Shown in pieces: positions 8,938 to 15,815 of a DNA stretch of 30,291 bases. Origin of the DNA: JAVBRU01 sp031547595 (GTDB taxonomy: Bacteria; Bacillota; Clostridia; Christensenellales; Aristaeellaceae). The position numbers and the translations under genes are program-made. The notes beneath the pieces are model-generated. The model was not told the origin of the DNA. It searched no databases and was given only the letters and a program-made list of their open reading frames with translations. Each line of letters begins with the position of its first letter. Within the stretch, counting starts at the first letter, position 1. Location: contig JAVBRU010000063.1 in the NCBI GenBank assembly GCA_031547595.1, positions 1-30,291 of the forward strand, given 5' to 3'.

Positions 8938-8969
8938 AAAAAGCGCTGCGGTTTTACTCACAGCGCTTT
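8938..8969 (-). terminator. Terminator of the serC-serA operon
   Basis: A perfect 9-bp stem, AAAGCGCTG (8940-8948) with CAGCGCTTT (8961-8969), and a 12-nt loop is followed on the minus strand by a run of T. It lies just beyond the serA stop. Confidence 0.82.
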
Positions 8970-8985
8970 GATATATACAATTAAC

Positions 8986-10155
8986 TTACCCATTAATATG
9001 CCGCACCCGCACCACTTGCTGCAGTTTTGCAAGCGCGGAGAGAAGCGTATCGTCCGGTGCCTGTGCCAATTCCAGCACAGTGATGGCCAGCGCACCGCGG
9101 CTCTTGTTCAGCATGTTCAGGATGTTGATGCCGCGGCCGGAGATCAGTGAGGAAATGCTGGACACGATGCCTGGCACGTTCTGGTGGATCAGCATCACGC
9201 GGCTGCCCTCGGGAATGCCCAGTACGATCTCGGGCATGTTGACGCTGTTGCGGATGACGCCGCGCTCCAGATAATCACGCAGCTGCGCGGCGGCCATTTC
9301 GGCGCAGCGCTCTTCGCTCTCAGGCGTGGACGCGCCAAGGTGCGGCAGGCAGATCACGCCTTTTTCGCCAAGCAGCTCCTCGGTGGGGAAGTCCGTCACA
9401 TACGCGGCCAGCTGGCCGTTTGCCAGGGCGGCCTTGACGGCGGCGGCATCCGCCAGCTCCGCACGGGAGAAGTTCATAATGCGCGCGCCCTTCTTCAGGC
9501 TGTTCAGCAGCGCCTCGCTGAGCATACCGCGCGTTTCGGCCAGCAGCGGAACATGCAGGGTGATAAAGTCTGCATCCTTGATGGCCTCTTCCAGCGTATC
9601 GGCACGGTGAATGGCGCGCGACAGCGCCCAGGCATGCGCCACAGAAATATAAGGGTCATAGCCCGTCACATCCATGCCAAAGCCATTGGCGGCCGCGTTG
9701 GCAGCCAGAGCGCCGATGGCGCCAAGGCCGACCACCGCCAGCTTCTTGCCCCGAAGCTCCGGCCCCACAAACTGAGCCTTTCCTTTTTCGACCAGTTTTT
9801 CCACATCCGGCTGGCCTTTTAGGCCCTGCGCCCACTGGATGCCGCCCGCGATGTCTCGGCTGCTGAGCAGCATACCGGCCATCACCAGCTCGGCCACGGC
9901 ATTGGCGTTCGCGCCGGGGGTGTTGAACACCACAATGCCCTGCTCAGAGCATTTTTCGACGGGAATATTGTTGACACCCGCACCGGCGCGCGCAATGGCC
10001 AGGAGGGACTGCGCCAGCGGCAGCTCGTGCATGGAAGCGCTTCGCACCAGCACCGCATCGGGCGTGGGCTCTTTGTCGGACACGGTGTAGGTGCCGGCAG
10101 ACAACGCATCATGGATAATGGGCGAAATCGCGTTAAGCGTTTGAATCTTAAACAT
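8986..10155 (-). CDS. serA: D-3-phosphoglycerate dehydrogenase
   Basis: The 389-residue enzyme oxidises 3-phosphoglycerate to 3-phosphohydroxypyruvate with NAD+, the first step of serine synthesis. It belongs to the D-2-hydroxyacid dehydrogenases. The Rossmann motif GLGAIG is at 143-148, with the family's Arg231 (NFSRAEL, where most members have RG), acidic residues at 259-260 (DFPTEE) and His272 (PHLGAST). Residues about 315-389 form a C-terminal ACT domain, which often gives serine feedback. This short form, with TDFPTEELLGEKGV, is the clostridial variant. The start overlaps the serC stop by one base (TGATG), indicating coupling to serC, which supplies the next enzyme of the pathway. serB is not in the window. 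Confidence 0.94.
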   Translation of the reverse strand: MFKIQTLNAISPIIHDALSAGTYTVSDKEPTPDAVLVRSASMHELPLAQSLLAIARAGAGVNNIPVEKCSEQGIVVFNTPGANANAVAELVMAGMLLSSRDIAGGIQWAQGLKGQPDVEKLVEKGKAQFVGPELRGKKLAVVGLGAIGALAANAAANGFGMDVTGYDPYISVAHAWALSRAIHRADTLEEAIKDADFITLHVPLLAETRGMLSEALLNSLKKGARIMNFSRAELADAAAVKAALANGQLAAYVTDFPTEELLGEKGVICLPHLGASTPESEERCAEMAAAQLRDYLERGVIRNSVNMPEIVLGIPEGSRVMLIHQNVPGIVSSISSLISGRGINILNMLNKSRGALAITVLELAQAPDDTLLSALAKLQQVVRVRHING

Positions 10156-11228
10156 CAGAGCGCACCCCTTTCAAACTCCTGCATGGCGTTTACCAGCGCC
10201 TGCACGCCCTCGGTGGGCATGGCGTTGTATATGCTGGCGCGCATACCGCCAACAGAGCGGTGTCCCTTCAGGTTCACCAGGCCCTTGCCGGTGGCAAACT
10301 TCACAAAAGCATTGTCCTTGGCTTCGTCGCCCGTCACAAAGGTGACGTTCATCAGGCTGCGGTACTCCTTTTGCGCGGTGGTCTTGAACAGCTTGCTGTT
10401 GTCGATTGCATCATACAGAAGCGCGGCCTTGGCGCGGTTGATCTGCTCCATCGCGGACACACCGCCAAGGTCCATTAGCCACTGCATGCTGAGCCCCGCC
10501 GCATAGATGGCGAAGGTGTTGGGGGTGTTGATCATGCTTTCTTCTTTGATCTGCGCCGCCCAGTCGAGGAGCTTGGGGGTATAGGGCGCGGTGTAGCGAA
10601 GCAGATCCTTGCGCACGATCAACACACACATGCCCGCCGGGCCGATGTTCTTTTGCGCACCGGCGTAGATGACGCCAAATTTGTTGACATCATATACCTC
10701 GCCCAGGATGTTGCTACTCATATCCGCAACCAGCGGTGCGGGGCCTTCCGGCAGCGTTGTGAAGCGCGTGCCATAGATGGTGTTGTTGGTGGTGATATGC
10801 AGGTAATCGGCATCGGCATTCAGCTTGCCCGCTGGGTCCGGCACATAGGTATAGTTATCCTCACGGGAGGAGGCCACGATGTTCACCGTGCCATACTTTT
10901 TGGCTTCCATAGCCGCCACGTGGGCAAAATTGCCACTGTCAATATAGTCGGCCTTGCCGGTCTTCATCAAATTCATGGGCACGCTGGCGAACTGCATCGT
11001 CGCGCCGCCGTGCATAAACAATACGGCGTATTGCTCCGGGATGCTCATCAGCTTGCGAAGGCGTTCTTCCGCCGCATGGTAAATATCCATATACATGGCG
11101 CTGCGATGGCTCATTTCCATCACGCTCATACCCGTCATTTCATAGGCGGGAAGGTCTTTTTTGATCTGCTCCAAAACGGGCAGGGGCATCATCGACGGGC
11201 CGGGGGAAAAATTATAAACGCGCTCCAT
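10155..11228 (-). CDS. serC: Phosphoserine aminotransferase
   Basis: PLP-dependent class V aminotransferase of 357 residues that converts 3-phosphohydroxypyruvate and glutamate to phosphoserine and 2-oxoglutarate; it also acts in pyridoxal phosphate synthesis in some bacteria. The N-terminal NFSPGPSMMP, the SHRS motif and the PLP lysine Lys193 in AGAQKNIGPAG identify SerC. The C-terminal GHRSVGGMRASIYNAMP is also characteristic. An excellent SD (GGAGGAG) precedes the ATG. It is the first gene of a two-gene operon with serA and has a good sigma-A promoter upstream (11295-11323). Confidence 0.96.
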   Translation of the reverse strand: MERVYNFSPGPSMMPLPVLEQIKKDLPAYEMTGMSVMEMSHRSAMYMDIYHAAEERLRKLMSIPEQYAVLFMHGGATMQFASVPMNLMKTGKADYIDSGNFAHVAAMEAKKYGTVNIVASSREDNYTYVPDPAGKLNADADYLHITTNNTIYGTRFTTLPEGPAPLVADMSSNILGEVYDVNKFGVIYAGAQKNIGPAGMCVLIVRKDLLRYTAPYTPKLLDWAAQIKEESMINTPNTFAIYAAGLSMQWLMDLGGVSAMEQINRAKAALLYDAIDNSKLFKTTAQKEYRSLMNVTFVTGDEAKDNAFVKFATGKGLVNLKGHRSVGGMRASIYNAMPTEGVQALVNAMQEFERGAL

Positions 11229-11294
11229 GTTCTGTACTCCTCCTTCGAGCGGGACGTTTTTTGCCCTGCGGGTTAATAACGTACCTATGCATAT

Positions 11295-11323
11295 ATCATA
11301 CGCTCAGACAGCACAAATTGCAA
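11295..11323 (-). promoter_or_regulatory. serC-serA promoter
   Basis: On the minus strand TTGCAA (11323-11318) and TATGAT (11300-11295) are separated by exactly 17 bp, about 60 bp from the serC start. No T-box or riboswitch-like fold is apparent in the short leader. Confidence 0.7.
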
Positions 11324-11414
11324 GCGCTGTACAATAAAAATACAATCCCTGCCCCTGTGATACAATGCGTATATTCTATGCATTTTGCCCCGCGCTGCTT
11401 TTCACCCACAAAAA

Positions 11415-11440
11415 CCACAAATCACTTGCGTTATTTGTGG
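11415..11440. repeat. Inverted repeat in the serC/HTH divergent region
   Basis: CCACAAAT (11415-11422) and ATTTGTGG (11433-11440) form a perfect 8-bp dyad with a 10-bp spacer. It sits between the divergent serC and HTH promoters and could be an operator or, read on the minus strand with its following T-run, a weak terminator. Confidence 0.45.
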
Positions 11441-11477
11441 TATTTTGGCGCTCGTTTCCATTTATTTTCCCGAATTA

Positions 11478-11507
11478 TTGACAAATCGTTCTGATACGGT
11501 ATATAAT
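11478..11507 (+). promoter_or_regulatory. Near-consensus sigma-A promoter of the HTH gene
   Basis: TTGACA at 11478-11483 and TATAAT at 11502-11507 are both perfect hexamers, spaced by 18 bp. This is the best promoter in the window and drives only a small regulator-type gene, which suggests it is normally repressed. Confidence 0.85.
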
Positions 11508-11510
11508 GAT

Positions 11511-11539
11511 TTCGAAAAAGAGAACAATAGTTCTTCGAA
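11511..11539. promoter_or_regulatory. Nested dyad just after the promoter (candidate operator)
   Basis: TTCGAA occurs at 11511-11516 and again at 11534-11539, and AGAAC/GTTCT (11521-11525, 11530-11534) form an inner dyad. The site covers the expected transcription start, where a bound repressor would block initiation. Autoregulation by the adjacent HTH protein is inference. Confidence 0.5.
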
Positions 11540-11558
11540 ATAGAAAGGGGAACGCGCC

Positions 11559-11834
11559 ATGCGAAACATGCTCTACAAGCGCCTGATGGCACAAATGGCT
11601 CTTCGCGGCATGACCAACCAAGCCCTGGCCAAGCAGATTGGCATGCTCTACGAAACCCTGTGCCGCAAAATGCGCGGCGAAAGCTGCTTCACTTTGGATG
11701 AAGCCATTCTGATCAAAGCCGCCCTTACCTGTACCGAACCCTTGGAAACACTGTTTGAGCGCTCCATACCAAATGATAAGGAGGAATCCGCACATGGCAA
11801 GAAAATGCCTGTTGTCCCCCCAGCAGATTGCTGA
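11559..11834 (+). CDS. Small XRE/Cro-type helix-turn-helix protein
   Basis: A 91-residue protein whose first 65 residues look like a compact phage-type XRE/Cro domain. A first helix (YKRLMAQMALRG) is followed by the helix-turn-helix MTNQALAKQIGMLYETLCRK and then MRGESCFTLDEAILIKAAL, ending in LETLFE. This matches small clostridial prophage-like repressors, where K-x-x-G-x-x-x-F-T/S-L-x-E-A follows the recognition helix. The ATG has a GAAAGGGG SD. Upstream lie a consensus promoter and a dyad, so it is probably autoregulated. The last 41 bp overlap a second short ORF in another frame. The tail after residue 70 is poorly structured and may exist only because of that overlap. Family good; function inferred. 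Confidence 0.8.
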   Translation: MRNMLYKRLMAQMALRGMTNQALAKQIGMLYETLCRKMRGESCFTLDEAILIKAALTCTEPLETLFERSIPNDKEESAHGKKMPVVPPADC

Positions 11835-11895
11835 AGCGCGCCGCAAACTGGCACGCAAACGGATCAGCCGCGCGCGCCGCAGAAGGCGAGTATAA
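11794..11895 (+). CDS. 33-residue arginine-rich mini-protein
   Basis: An ATG at 11794 is preceded by AAGGAGGA with about 7 nt spacing, the strongest SD in this area. It opens a 33-codon frame that starts MARKCLLSPQQIAEARRKL and continues with a very basic end (ARKRISRARRRRRV). It begins inside the HTH gene in a different frame, overlaps it by 41 bp and stops 6 bp before the convergent membrane protein gene ends. The charge suggests nucleic acid or membrane binding; a toxin, a partner of the HTH protein or a phage remnant are all possible. I do not recognise a family. The SD and position make translation likely, but it is unproven. Confidence 0.5.
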   Translation: MARKCLLSPQQIAEARRKLARKRISRARRRRRV

Positions 11896-11901
11896 CCCCC
11901 C

Positions 11902-12540
11902 CTATTTGTCTGCAAACAGCAGCCCGCTTTTCACCAGCAGCGCAAACCCTGCGGGCATCAGCATAAACTCCTCGGCGATGAACACGCTGTAGCGCCCCAT
12001 GACCACAAACGTACCAATAATAAACAGAAGAATGCCCGCCGCCATCAGCGTGGCACAGACCACATAAATCTGGTTGCGTCGCAGCTTTTGCGGGGTCGGG
12101 CGGGGTACAGAACGGGTGAAGAAAAAGGCAATCCACACAAACATCGCGCCAAACCCTATCAGTGCGCCGATGGAATGCAAAACGTTGGACAACTGCGGCG
12201 AAAGCCCCAGCAGTCCAACGTTTTTTTCTGTGATATAGGGACTGTTGCATAGCTGCATGGCAGCCACGGCAAAGCCCAGCGCCATCACGCGGGTCAGCTT
12301 CCGCTCGGACGGGCAATAGCCCACATACGCGATGCAATAGGTGAACATGCAACCCAGCGCAAAGGGCAGCAGCATGCCTGCGCGGTTGCCGGTGGTGGCG
12401 CTTTCGCTGATGGAGGTGATGGCGGGCAGATGATAGATAAGCACCACATCCAGCATGCACACGATGCCGATGGTCAGTGCCACGACCCCCAGAAACGCCA
12501 GCTGCAAGTGCGAGCATTTAGATGACACTTGTCTGTCCAT
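11902..12540 (-). CDS. Six-helix membrane protein of unknown function
   Basis: A 212-residue integral membrane protein. About six hydrophobic segments can be read: LQLAFLGVVALTIGIV near residue 15, GMLLPFALGCMFTYCIAYV, VMALGFAVAAMQL, VLHSIGALIGFGAMFVWIAF, VVCATLMAAGILLFIIGTF, and a last weaker one before the C-terminus. The spacing recalls DUF998/Frag1-like proteins, but I cannot confirm membership. ATG 12540 is chosen for GGAGG four bases upstream; an ATG at 12570 has no SD. The gene lies 69 bp downstream of the extended sigma factor gene on the same strand with no terminator between, so it is likely in the same operon and may be its membrane partner or target. Confidence 0.75.
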   Translation of the reverse strand: MDRQVSSKCSHLQLAFLGVVALTIGIVCMLDVVLIYHLPAITSISESATTGNRAGMLLPFALGCMFTYCIAYVGYCPSERKLTRVMALGFAVAAMQLCNSPYITEKNVGLLGLSPQLSNVLHSIGALIGFGAMFVWIAFFFTRSVPRPTPQKLRRNQIYVVCATLMAAGILLFIIGTFVVMGRYSVFIAEEFMLMPAGFALLVKSGLLFADK

Positions 12541-12609
12541 GGTTCCTCCTGCGAAAGAAAGTACATCCATCTATATTCGCAAAAACCAAGGAACAGAAGA
12601 TAAACAGGT

Positions 12610-14115
12610 CTATCCACGCAATGTCATCAGTACCTGGCTGGCGGCGAAATCATCAACGGGCGGCGCGAGCAGGTTTTGTGGCTCCAGACATTCGCACACC
12701 ATGGCGATGATGGCGTTCAGCTCAGCGCCAAACACGCCGCCAAGCTGATCCTGCAAGTGCTTAGGAATGTCTTCCACCATCAGGGCATAGATGCTTTGCA
12801 CCAATGGCAGGATTTGCCGGGCCAGGGACGCGGCCATTTCCGGCAGCAAGCTGTCCAACTGCATGCGTTGATCGGAAGTGAATACGGGGATGTTCCATGC
12901 AAACCCATCCGCAGTCTTTTCAATCACATGCAGCCGGATGCCCTGCGCCAGCAGCTCCGCATCCAATGCGCCCGCCTCATCCAGCCTCGGCACATCCTCC
13001 AGCCGGTACAGGTAGTGATTGAGCGCTTCATTGTTATACTTGCTGCTCCAGTAATACGTCAGCTGTGCGGCATCCCGCCAATACCCGTTGCAGCCCGAAA
13101 AATAGCGGTGCGCCTCATCCGGCGCTTCGTTGACAAAAATCCAGCCCTTGCCGCCATCCTTGCGCAAGGGGAACGCGCCCCTGGCTGCTTTGCCATGCAG
13201 CTGCCGCGCATCCTCGCACGCCCTGCGAAGCAGCATGGGAATCAGCACCCAGCCCAGTCGCTCCATCGGCCAGATGCTTCCGTGAAAGCCAACCTGGCGA
13301 AGCGGCGAATCAAACTGCCGCAATATAAGCGCGGTATCCTCCGCCAATGCCTGGCTATGCTGAAGCAGCAGTGTTTCAATGCTCTTTGACAGCGTTTGGG
13401 AAAATACAATGATGTTGCCGCGGTATTTTTCGCCCTGCTTTTTCAGGATTTCCCCCTGCAACAGCATGGGCAACTCGTCCTCGATATACAGGCAGGGCAG
13501 GCCTGTGGCGAGGGAGAGCTCTTCTACCTCCAAACCCTTCTGATAGCACGCCGTAACGATGGCGCGGGCGATTTGCCGGGCGAGATATTTGTGCGGATCC
13601 ACATCGCCGTTGCCGCTGATAAACCAGCGCACGCTGCCGTAAATCTTTTGTTGCTCCATATGAATGTGCCACCTTTCTTTCAGTTTTTGCTTGCCGTAAA
13701 ACAGCCGCGTTTTGACGGTGTTGACGGGCAAGCCGTACTTGCTTGCGATCTGTTCGTAGGGTAGCCGATGGATGTAGCAATCCACCAGAATATCGCGGTG
13801 GGATGCCGCAAGGCTATGCACGGCGCGAAATACCGCGGCAATTTGCTCATTCGGCTGCGGCAAGCCCGCCGCTGGCAGGTTTTCCTCCAGCTGCGCAAAC
13901 ACAGGCCGCGGCGCGGCGATAAAGCGCGCATAACGGTTGTGTGCCACTTTCCACACCCAGGCATCAATATTTTGGATGTTCCCCCGCCGCATTCCGACAA
14001 AAACCTCCAACAGGATTTCCTGCGTCAGGTCCTTTGCGTCTTCAATATTGCTCAAGCGCTTGATGCAATACCCAAAGACCTTGGGGGCGTAGGCCTCCAG
14101 TGTGCGATCGTCCAA
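12610..14115 (-). CDS. ECF-like sigma-70 factor with long C-terminal extension
   Basis: Residues about 8-70 form sigma region 2 (AKDLTQEILLEVFVG, then IDAWVWKVAHNRYARF) and about 108-155 form region 4 (HRDILVDCYIHRLPYEQIAS, then LPVNTVKTRLFYGKQKLKE). ECF factors normally stop there at 160-200 residues; this protein has about 340 more. The extension begins with a stretch that reads like a winged helix (ARQIARAIVTACYQKGLEVEE quoted in part, then a LPCLYIEDELPMLLQ segment) and continues into a largely soluble domain. TTG at 14115 is chosen because AAGAAGGTGA lies 5 nt upstream; an in-frame GTG at 14145 has no SD and abuts an AT-rich TATATA box. The extension probably senses a signal or replaces an anti-sigma factor. 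Target genes are unknown; the following membrane protein is the nearest candidate. Confidence 0.85.
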   Translation of the reverse strand: MDDRTLEAYAPKVFGYCIKRLSNIEDAKDLTQEILLEVFVGMRRGNIQNIDAWVWKVAHNRYARFIAAPRPVFAQLEENLPAAGLPQPNEQIAAVFRAVHSLAASHRDILVDCYIHRLPYEQIASKYGLPVNTVKTRLFYGKQKLKERWHIHMEQQKIYGSVRWFISGNGDVDPHKYLARQIARAIVTACYQKGLEVEELSLATGLPCLYIEDELPMLLQGEILKKQGEKYRGNIIVFSQTLSKSIETLLLQHSQALAEDTALILRQFDSPLRQVGFHGSIWPMERLGWVLIPMLLRRACEDARQLHGKAARGAFPLRKDGGKGWIFVNEAPDEAHRYFSGCNGYWRDAAQLTYYWSSKYNNEALNHYLYRLEDVPRLDEAGALDAELLAQGIRLHVIEKTADGFAWNIPVFTSDQRMQLDSLLPEMAASLARQILPLVQSIYALMVEDIPKHLQDQLGGVFGAELNAIIAMVCECLEPQNLLAPPVDDFAASQVLMTLRG

Positions 14116-14189
14116 GTTGTCACCTTCTTTTGAATGGCCATTCACCTATATAGTGCGGCAAAATACAGAAATGTTCAAGCATTTTGAAA

Positions 14190-14224
14190 ATAAAAACAGC
14201 AGGGCGGATTACTCCTTGCCCTGC
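14190..14224 (-). terminator. Terminator of the flavodoxin-fold operon
   Basis: On the minus strand GCAGGGC and GCCCTGC (14224-14218 with 14205-14199) pair around a 12-nt loop and are followed by TGTTTTTATTTT. It separates the flavodoxin pair from the sigma factor gene. Confidence 0.8.
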
Positions 14225-14238
14225 CGGAAAGACATACA

Positions 14239-14862
14239 TTATGGATAGGGGTGCCGCTGTTTCAGCAGGCCGCGCACGCCGTTTTTCTTGGCCTGGGCAC
14301 GCCAGCCCTGATGCGCCATGGACTTATACAAAAAGCGCGGGAAGCCGGGCTCCACAAAGCTGTCCTCGGCCGCAACCTGGCGCTGAATACAGTCAGTCAG
14401 CGCGGCAAACTCTCTGCCCAGGTTCGCAAACGGCCCCTGCCCTACCGGCGCTGCCATCGCCATGCCGCCTGCGCCAATGCCGATGGCTTTGCCCCAGCGA
14501 AGCCCTGCCTTTTCGCACCAAAGCTTCATCATATCCAGCGCCAGCTGCGTCTGCCGCGCCTCGTAGAAGCCCGCATTGCACAGCGCATACACGGGCACAT
14601 ACGCCTTGTGGCGGCCAAGGCGCTGCTCCAGTTCCTCCAAGAATGCCAGCAAATGCGAAGGGATGCCGTCCACATACAAAGGAAAGGCAACCACCAGCGC
14701 GTCCATGGCCAAAATCTGCTCTGCCACTGCATTCGGGTCGTCGCCGCGCGCGCTGCGCCAGGTGATGGTGTTCCCGCCCAGCATGCCCTCCAGCGCTTTC
14801 AAATAGTATGCCGATGCGCTGTTTTGCGCCTTGGGGCTGCCATCCAGAAGCAGTATATTCAT
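14239..14862 (-). CDS. Flavodoxin-fold NAD(P)H-dependent oxidoreductase-like protein
   Basis: This 207-residue protein starts with the flavodoxin/FMN-reductase strand and phosphate loop (MNILLLDGSPKAQNSAS). It continues with a DALVVAFPLYVDGIPSHLL segment, which in this fold lines the flavin site, and has an ALCNAGFYEARQT region. FMN binding and a redox role are inferred from the fold; the substrate is unknown. The C-terminal 50 residues are basic and unlike typical flavodoxins. ATG 14862 is chosen for AAGGGG 7 nt upstream. It overlaps the previous gene by 4 bp (ATGA), so the two proteins are probably made together, and perhaps work together. Confidence 0.82.
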   Translation of the reverse strand: MNILLLDGSPKAQNSASAYYLKALEGMLGGNTITWRSARGDDPNAVAEQILAMDALVVAFPLYVDGIPSHLLAFLEELEQRLGRHKAYVPVYALCNAGFYEARQTQLALDMMKLWCEKAGLRWGKAIGIGAGGMAMAAPVGQGPFANLGREFAALTDCIQRQVAAEDSFVEPGFPRFLYKSMAHQGWRAQAKKNGVRGLLKQRHPYP

Positions 14863-15365
14863 GCCATCACCCCTTCCAGCGCGGATACACCATCGTGGAA
14901 ACACACTTGCTGCGCCACGGTGCCAAGATTCCTATGGTTGGCTTCCACCAGCCGCGTTGCTAGATCGCGTTCTTTTTCGTCCATGCTGCCATAAAAGTGC
15001 ACGGTCAGCGTCAAAGCGTTGTCATAGCGCCGGGGGTGATGCATCTCGCCGTGCACGATATGGAAAAACGGCAGGCTGTTGCCAATGGAGCGGTCTATCA
15101 CAGCCTTGACCTCCGGCGAATAACCGCCATAGACACAGCGGCTGATAAGGATCAGCTCCCGGCACGCGCCCAGGATGGTGGGCGTGTCGGCGCAGCGGTC
15201 GGTAATCACACACTTGCCCGGCGTTTTGATCCAGCAGCCAAAGCAGCCCACGCAGTGCTTCACCCGGGGCTTGGCGGGAAAGACGATCACGTCTATCGGC
15301 AGGTCATTCAGCAGCACCGCCGCGTCCGCTTCGTCCAGATCATGAATCAATAGGCGATAATCCAT
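14859..15365 (-). CDS. Flavodoxin-fold reductase-like protein with Cys motif
   Basis: A 168-residue protein related to NAD(P)H-dependent FMN reductases. It holds the C-x2-C-x2-C motif at Cys38, 41 and 44 (CVGCFGCWIKTPGKC) plus Cys52 and Cys58; many clostridial family members carry this next to the flavin. A flavin-pocket segment ELILISRCVYGGYSPEVKAV follows. It lacks the usual N-terminal G-S-x-R/K phosphate loop (it starts DYRLLIHDLDEADAAV), whereas its partner gene has that loop but no Cys motif, so the pair looks complementary. ATG 15365 is chosen because GGGAGG stands 7-8 nt upstream; an ATG at 15371 is too close to the SD. Substrate unknown. Confidence 0.82.
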   Translation of the reverse strand: MDYRLLIHDLDEADAAVLLNDLPIDVIVFPAKPRVKHCVGCFGCWIKTPGKCVITDRCADTPTILGACRELILISRCVYGGYSPEVKAVIDRSIGNSLPFFHIVHGEMHHPRRYDNALTLTVHFYGSMDEKERDLATRLVEANHRNLGTVAQQVCFHDGVSALEGVMA

Positions 15366-15392
15366 AGCCATTCCTCCCTGTCTGTCGTGATC

Positions 15393-15421
15393 ATTATATC
15401 AAACCAGCATTTGGGGGAAAA
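15393..15421 (-). promoter_or_regulatory. Possible promoter of the flavodoxin-fold operon
   Basis: A perfect TATAAT (15398-15393 on the minus strand) lies about 28 bp before the start codon region. The -35 at 17 bp (TTTTCC) is weak. The position is right for the two-gene operon. Confidence 0.45.
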
Positions 15422-15452
15422 GAGCTTTTGCATTAGAATTGTATGAGAAATA

Positions 15453-15815
15453 TCAGCCGCTCTTGTGCATCTTTTCGATCATCCACAGCAGCAATCCCAA
15501 CCCTGCCAGCGCCCCACCCACAGCATAAAAAGCTACGGTGTAAACAGAATCTGCGCCCGCGATCTCCAAAATACCCTGAAACAGCATCCCCGCCGTTCCG
15601 GTGGCCAAGCCCGCGTTCCAAACATTGCGCACCAGCCGCTGCGGCCGAAGCAGCGCAACAAGCATCCCTCCAGCCAGCGGCACCAGCGCCATCCAGTCCA
15701 TCGCGCGGGAGCGCACGCCATGCCCAAACAGCGCATAGACTTCTGTAAACAACGCGCACAGCAGCGCCAGCAGCAGGTAGGGCACAAACTTATTGCGTGT
15801 AACCGATATAAACAA
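15453..15815 (-). CDS. Small four-helix membrane protein
   Basis: A 120-residue membrane protein with hydrophobic segments at about 10-30 (FVPYLLLALLCALFTEVYAL), 41-57, 70-86 and 92-112 (VAFYAVGGALAGLGLLLWMI). I do not recognise the family. The start is a TTG at 15815, supported by AAGGAAGGTGAG 5 nt upstream; no ATG fits. It overlaps the end of the phosphodiester glycosidase gene by 26 bp, which strongly suggests a two-gene operon and re-initiation or coupling. It may be a membrane partner of that secreted-side protein, but this is inference from position only. Confidence 0.7.
   Translation of the reverse strand: MFISVTRNKFVPYLLLALLCALFTEVYALFGHGVRSRAMDWMALVPLAGGMLVALLRPQRLVRNVWNAGLATGTAGMLFQGILEIAGADSVYTVAFYAVGGALAGLGLLLWMIEKMHKSG

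Noticed and set aside
11229..11477. T-box or serine-responsive riboswitch before serC
   Set aside because: The leader from the promoter to the start is only about 60 nt, with no T-box sequence or specifier hairpin.
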